From contig CAWBFD010000003.1 in the NCBI GenBank assembly GCA_963788115.1, forward strand, positions 62,001 through 126,000: 64,000 nt of DNA, read 5' to 3'. A program made the translations under genes and the position numbers. Position 1 is the first letter of the stretch. Each line of letters begins with the position of its first letter. A model generated the notes under the pieces. The model saw only the letters and a program-made list of their open reading frames with translations, made no database searches and was not told the origin of the DNA. Positions 61,632 through 64,000 of the stretch are shown piece after piece. The stretch comes from CAWBFD01 sp963788115 (GTDB taxonomy: Bacteria > Actinomycetota > Thermoleophilia > Solirubrobacterales > 70-9).

Positions 61632-61881
61632 GCAGACGATGATCGCAGCGATTCGGCGCCGATCGGTAGGGATAACCCCCGATCGGCCTCGGCGCCGCTT
61701 ATCGAGGCCGCGATCCCCGTGTGCTAGCCGTGCGCCGAACCCCAGAGCTACGCCAAGCGCAGTACCCCCAGCGCCCGAGTGCGCCCCCGGTCGCAGGCGA
61801 AAGAGCCGTCCCGAGCCCGACGACAAACGCACTTAGCACCGGGAGCATTTGCCGCTCCAACCACCGCGGAAAGGAGCGAGC

Positions 61882-62460
61882 ATGACTCGCAACAGATCGG
61901 TCGTATTCATCGCCAGCGCGGCAGCATTGCTGCTGGCGCTCGGCGCCGCGGCGTGTGGCGGCGACGACAACGGCGCCACCGCCGCGACTCCGTCGTCGAC
62001 GACCGCGTCGCCGATAGCCCCGTCGCCGACGCGCGCCTCGCAGACGAGCACCTCGGGAGGCGAGACCGTGGGCACGGCGAGCGCCGGCGGCCTGGGCACC
62101 ATCCTGGTCGACTCCAAGGGCGACACGCTCTACGTGTTCGACAAGGACACCGGGTCGATGAGCACCTGCTCCGGTGCCTGCGCCAGCAGCTGGCCTCCGC
62201 TTCGGGCCGACGGCAAGCCGACCGCGGGCAGCGGGGTAACAGCCTCGATGCTCGGGACGACCCCTCGGTCCGACGGAAAGCCGCAGGTCACCTACAACGG
62301 GCATCCGCTGTACACGTTCGCAGCCGATCAGGGTCCGGGCGAGACCAACGGACAGGGCGTGACCGCGTTCGGCGCGCCATGGTACGTGGTCGCACCGAGC
62401 GGTGACCAGATCACCTCTGAGGGATCCGGCTCCAGCTCGAGCTCCGGCTCTGCGTACTAG
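61882..62460 (+). CDS. COG4315-type secreted lipoprotein
   Basis: 192 residues from ATG 61882 behind AAAGGAGCG. Lipobox ALLLALGAAACGG, a Ser/Thr-rich linker, then two units of the COG4315 repeat: TILVDSKGDTLYVFDKDTGS with SGACASSWPPL, and VTYNGHPLYTFAADQGPGET with GVTAFGAPWYVVAP. Such lipoproteins carry Y-x-(F/Y/W)-x-x-D motifs; binding of small ligands or metals has been proposed but the role is unclear. Confidence 0.9.
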   Translation: MTRNRSVVFIASAAALLLALGAAACGGDDNGATAATPSSTTASPIAPSPTRASQTSTSGGETVGTASAGGLGTILVDSKGDTLYVFDKDTGSMSTCSGACASSWPPLRADGKPTAGSGVTASMLGTTPRSDGKPQVTYNGHPLYTFAADQGPGETNGQGVTAFGAPWYVVAPSGDQITSEGSGSSSSSGSAY

Positions 62461-62597
62461 CGAGCCACGGTCCTGTCGCGCAGCACGGCCGGCCAGACCC
62501 CGGTCGTGCTCGCGGCGCGCCGCGGGCGCTGTCTAACCCCAGGCACGATGCCGGCCTCGTCGCGATCCGTCGCGAGGTGCCGCATGTCCTTAACCAG

Positions 62598-62626
62598 TCG
62601 GGGCGACTGGATTTGAACCAGCCTCC
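62598..62626 (-). repeat. tRNA-Pro-like 3' fragment
   Basis: On the minus strand GGAGGCTGG-TTCAAAT-CCAGT-CGCCCCG-A is the T arm and 3' acceptor of a tRNA-Pro-like gene (5' end would be CGGGGCG). The rest of the tRNA is absent. It lies directly beside the phytase gene and looks like another att-type scar. Confidence 0.6.
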
Positions 62627-62680
62627 GCTAAGCGAGCGAGACGCCTTGCGCCGGTACCAACCCGAACGGATCCGGGAGGG

Positions 62681-64000
62681 TCACCGCAGCCGCGGGTCGT
62701 TGCCCCAGGTGGTGTCGACCCGCAGGCCGAGTGCGTCGGCGACGTCGCCCCAGTCGACGTAGGAGAAGCTGGTGGGGTCCCGCTCGGGGTCGACGTCGGG
62801 GCCGGTCTCGGGCTCGTCGTGGGTGACGAGCAGGCCCTCGTCGATACTCGCCGACGGGACGGTTGGTCACCGCCAAGCCGTCGGAGCCGTTGACGTCGTC
62901 GACGCCGACGCCGCGGACCCGGAACGTGCCGAGCGACCGGTTGCGCCCGACGCGCGAGTAGACCGCGAACCGGTCGTCACCCTGGCTGGAGACCAGCACG
63001 TGGCCGGTGCGGCCGGGGCCGTAGTAGATGTCGACGCCTTCGGCGTCGGCGACCAGGTTCGGGCCGCCGTACGACGGCGCGTCGGGGTCGATCGGCTCGC
63101 ACTCCTCGGCCTCCTCGTTCCAGGTGTCGTGCACACCGAAGTCGGCGACCCTGTCTAGCAGCCGTGGCTCGCTCGCGCCCAGCGGTAGCTCGATCCGCCA
63201 CAGGCCGACGTCCTCCTGGGTGGCGTAGAGGGTCCCGGTGCGCTGGTCGACCGCGACGCCCTCGAGCTGCGGGCCGATCCCGGGTTCCTCGCACGGCACC
63301 CAGGTGGTGCCGTCGGGCAGCGAGAACTCGCCGGGCAGCTCGAGGTGGGTGATGTCGGTGTAGCCGATCGTCTCGCCGTCGCTCACCAGTCGCACGGTGG
63401 CGATCGCCGTCTCACCCTCCTGAGTCACGACGGCGTACGTCGGGCCGTCGCCGGGCTGATACACCGCAAGCCCGTACGCCGTGTGCGCCTCGTCGACCTC
63501 GGCGCGATCCTCGCTGAACAAGAACTCCTGCTCCTGCGCGGTCACCTCGGTCAGCGGGGTCGGGGCGTCGGCGCCGAGCGGGTCGATCACCCAGAATCGG
63601 AGTTGGTCGTTGTAGCGGTCGGAGACCACCGCGACGTCGACGACCTCGCCGGCGAGCGGGATGTCGTAGGCGATGTCGACGTTGTTGTAGCGGCCGTCCA
63701 CGCCGTCGGCGCGCGGCGCCGGGTCGGCAGCTACCGACTGCAACTCGGCGGAGCCGACGTCGTAGACGCGCAGCCCGCCCTCCTTGGCGGTCGCGATCAC
63801 GATGCTTCGGCTGGAGTCGGTCGGGTGGACCCAGATCGCGGGATCGTCGCCGGACGCGTTCCCACCCTCGTCGTCGTCGTAGAGGACCGGGGTCTCGTTG
63901 TCGGTGGTCACCTCAACCGGATCGGGGCTCACCGGCCCGCCGATCGCCGGGACGGCGAGGGCGAGCGTCAGCGGGAGGGCGAGCAGCGGAAGGGTACGAG
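62681..64000 (-). CDS. Beta-propeller phytase, one frameshift, 5' end beyond the window
   Basis: The coding strand enters at 64000 within a signal peptide (LPLLALPLTLALAVPAIGGP). Phytase motifs: DDPAIWVHPTDSSRSIVIAT, GRYNNVDIAYDIPL, AVVSDRYNDQLRFWVIDP, GPQLEGVAVDQRTGTLYATQ, EDVGLWRIELPLG, VLVSSQGDDRFAVYSR. Calcium-dependent propeller phytases release phosphate from phytate outside the cell. Near 62850 one base breaks the frame; SIDEGLLVTHDEPETGPDVD and FSYVDWGDVADALGLRVDTT then finish it at TGA 62681. It lies beside a tRNA-Pro scar. Confidence 0.85.

Overview
The window is high-GC DNA from an actinobacterium. Protein resemblances (acetone-carboxylase-like genes, CYTH/CHAD pair, Hcp-family protein beside an allene-oxide-cyclase-like membrane protein, LAGLIDADG-like fragment, tRNA genes without encoded CCA) suggest class Thermoleophilia (Solirubrobacterales/Gaiellales type). 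The taxon is inferred from remembered families, not from a search.

Layout. 1-5489 (-) is most of a huge secreted ThuA / sorbosone-dehydrogenase-like / PKD / concanavalin-like protein that runs off the left edge. 5867-13229 looks like a decayed element integrated in the 3' end of tRNA-Glu: an exact 53-bp copy of the tRNA 3' part lies at 5867-5919 and the intact tRNA at 13185-13257. Inside are two STAS paralogues, a DUF2294 protein, an HTH regulator with dyad operators, a ChrA transporter, and remnants of excisionase-like and terminase-like genes, but no recognisable integrase. A tRNA-Leu, a truncated LAGLIDADG-like gene and a cold-shock gene follow. 14278-20639 holds an acetone/hydantoin carboxylase pair whose large subunit carries a fused gamma-like subunit; an M15 peptidase gene lies in reverse orientation between them. 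20704-27284 has an MMPL exporter with a divergent TetR gene, two hydrolases, a MarR regulator and an amidotransferase.

28210-34100 (-) is a polyamine/GABA-type catabolic run (permease, glutamine-synthetase-like ligase, gamma-glutamyl hydrolase, aldehyde dehydrogenase, SDR). Divergent from it is a glycerol-type pair (FAD oxidoreductase and FGGY kinase). Next come a CYTH/CHAD pair, a methyltransferase, an Hcp-like protein with an AOC-like partner, a secreted protein with three copies of an unfamiliar repeat, an ECF sigma factor with a SnoaL-like tail, and a MarR/MFS pair with a consensus promoter. 46994-53190 is a mixed set of small enzymes and regulators. 53259-61631 has a vanadium-haloperoxidase-like protein, a quinoprotein lipoprotein fused to a cupredoxin, and a two-component cluster. 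The right end has a COG4315 lipoprotein, a tRNA-Pro 3' scar and a beta-propeller phytase cut by the edge.

Two themes stand out. First, 3' pieces of tRNA genes (Glu twice, Met-like, Pro) lie scattered on the minus strand, as expected of recombination scars. Second, single-base frame breaks interrupt at least eleven genes whose amino-acid sequence is otherwise well preserved. The extreme case is an aldo/keto reductase (50365-51503) with about fourteen indels. Uncorrected sequencing error is the simplest explanation and should be tested before any of these are called pseudogenes.
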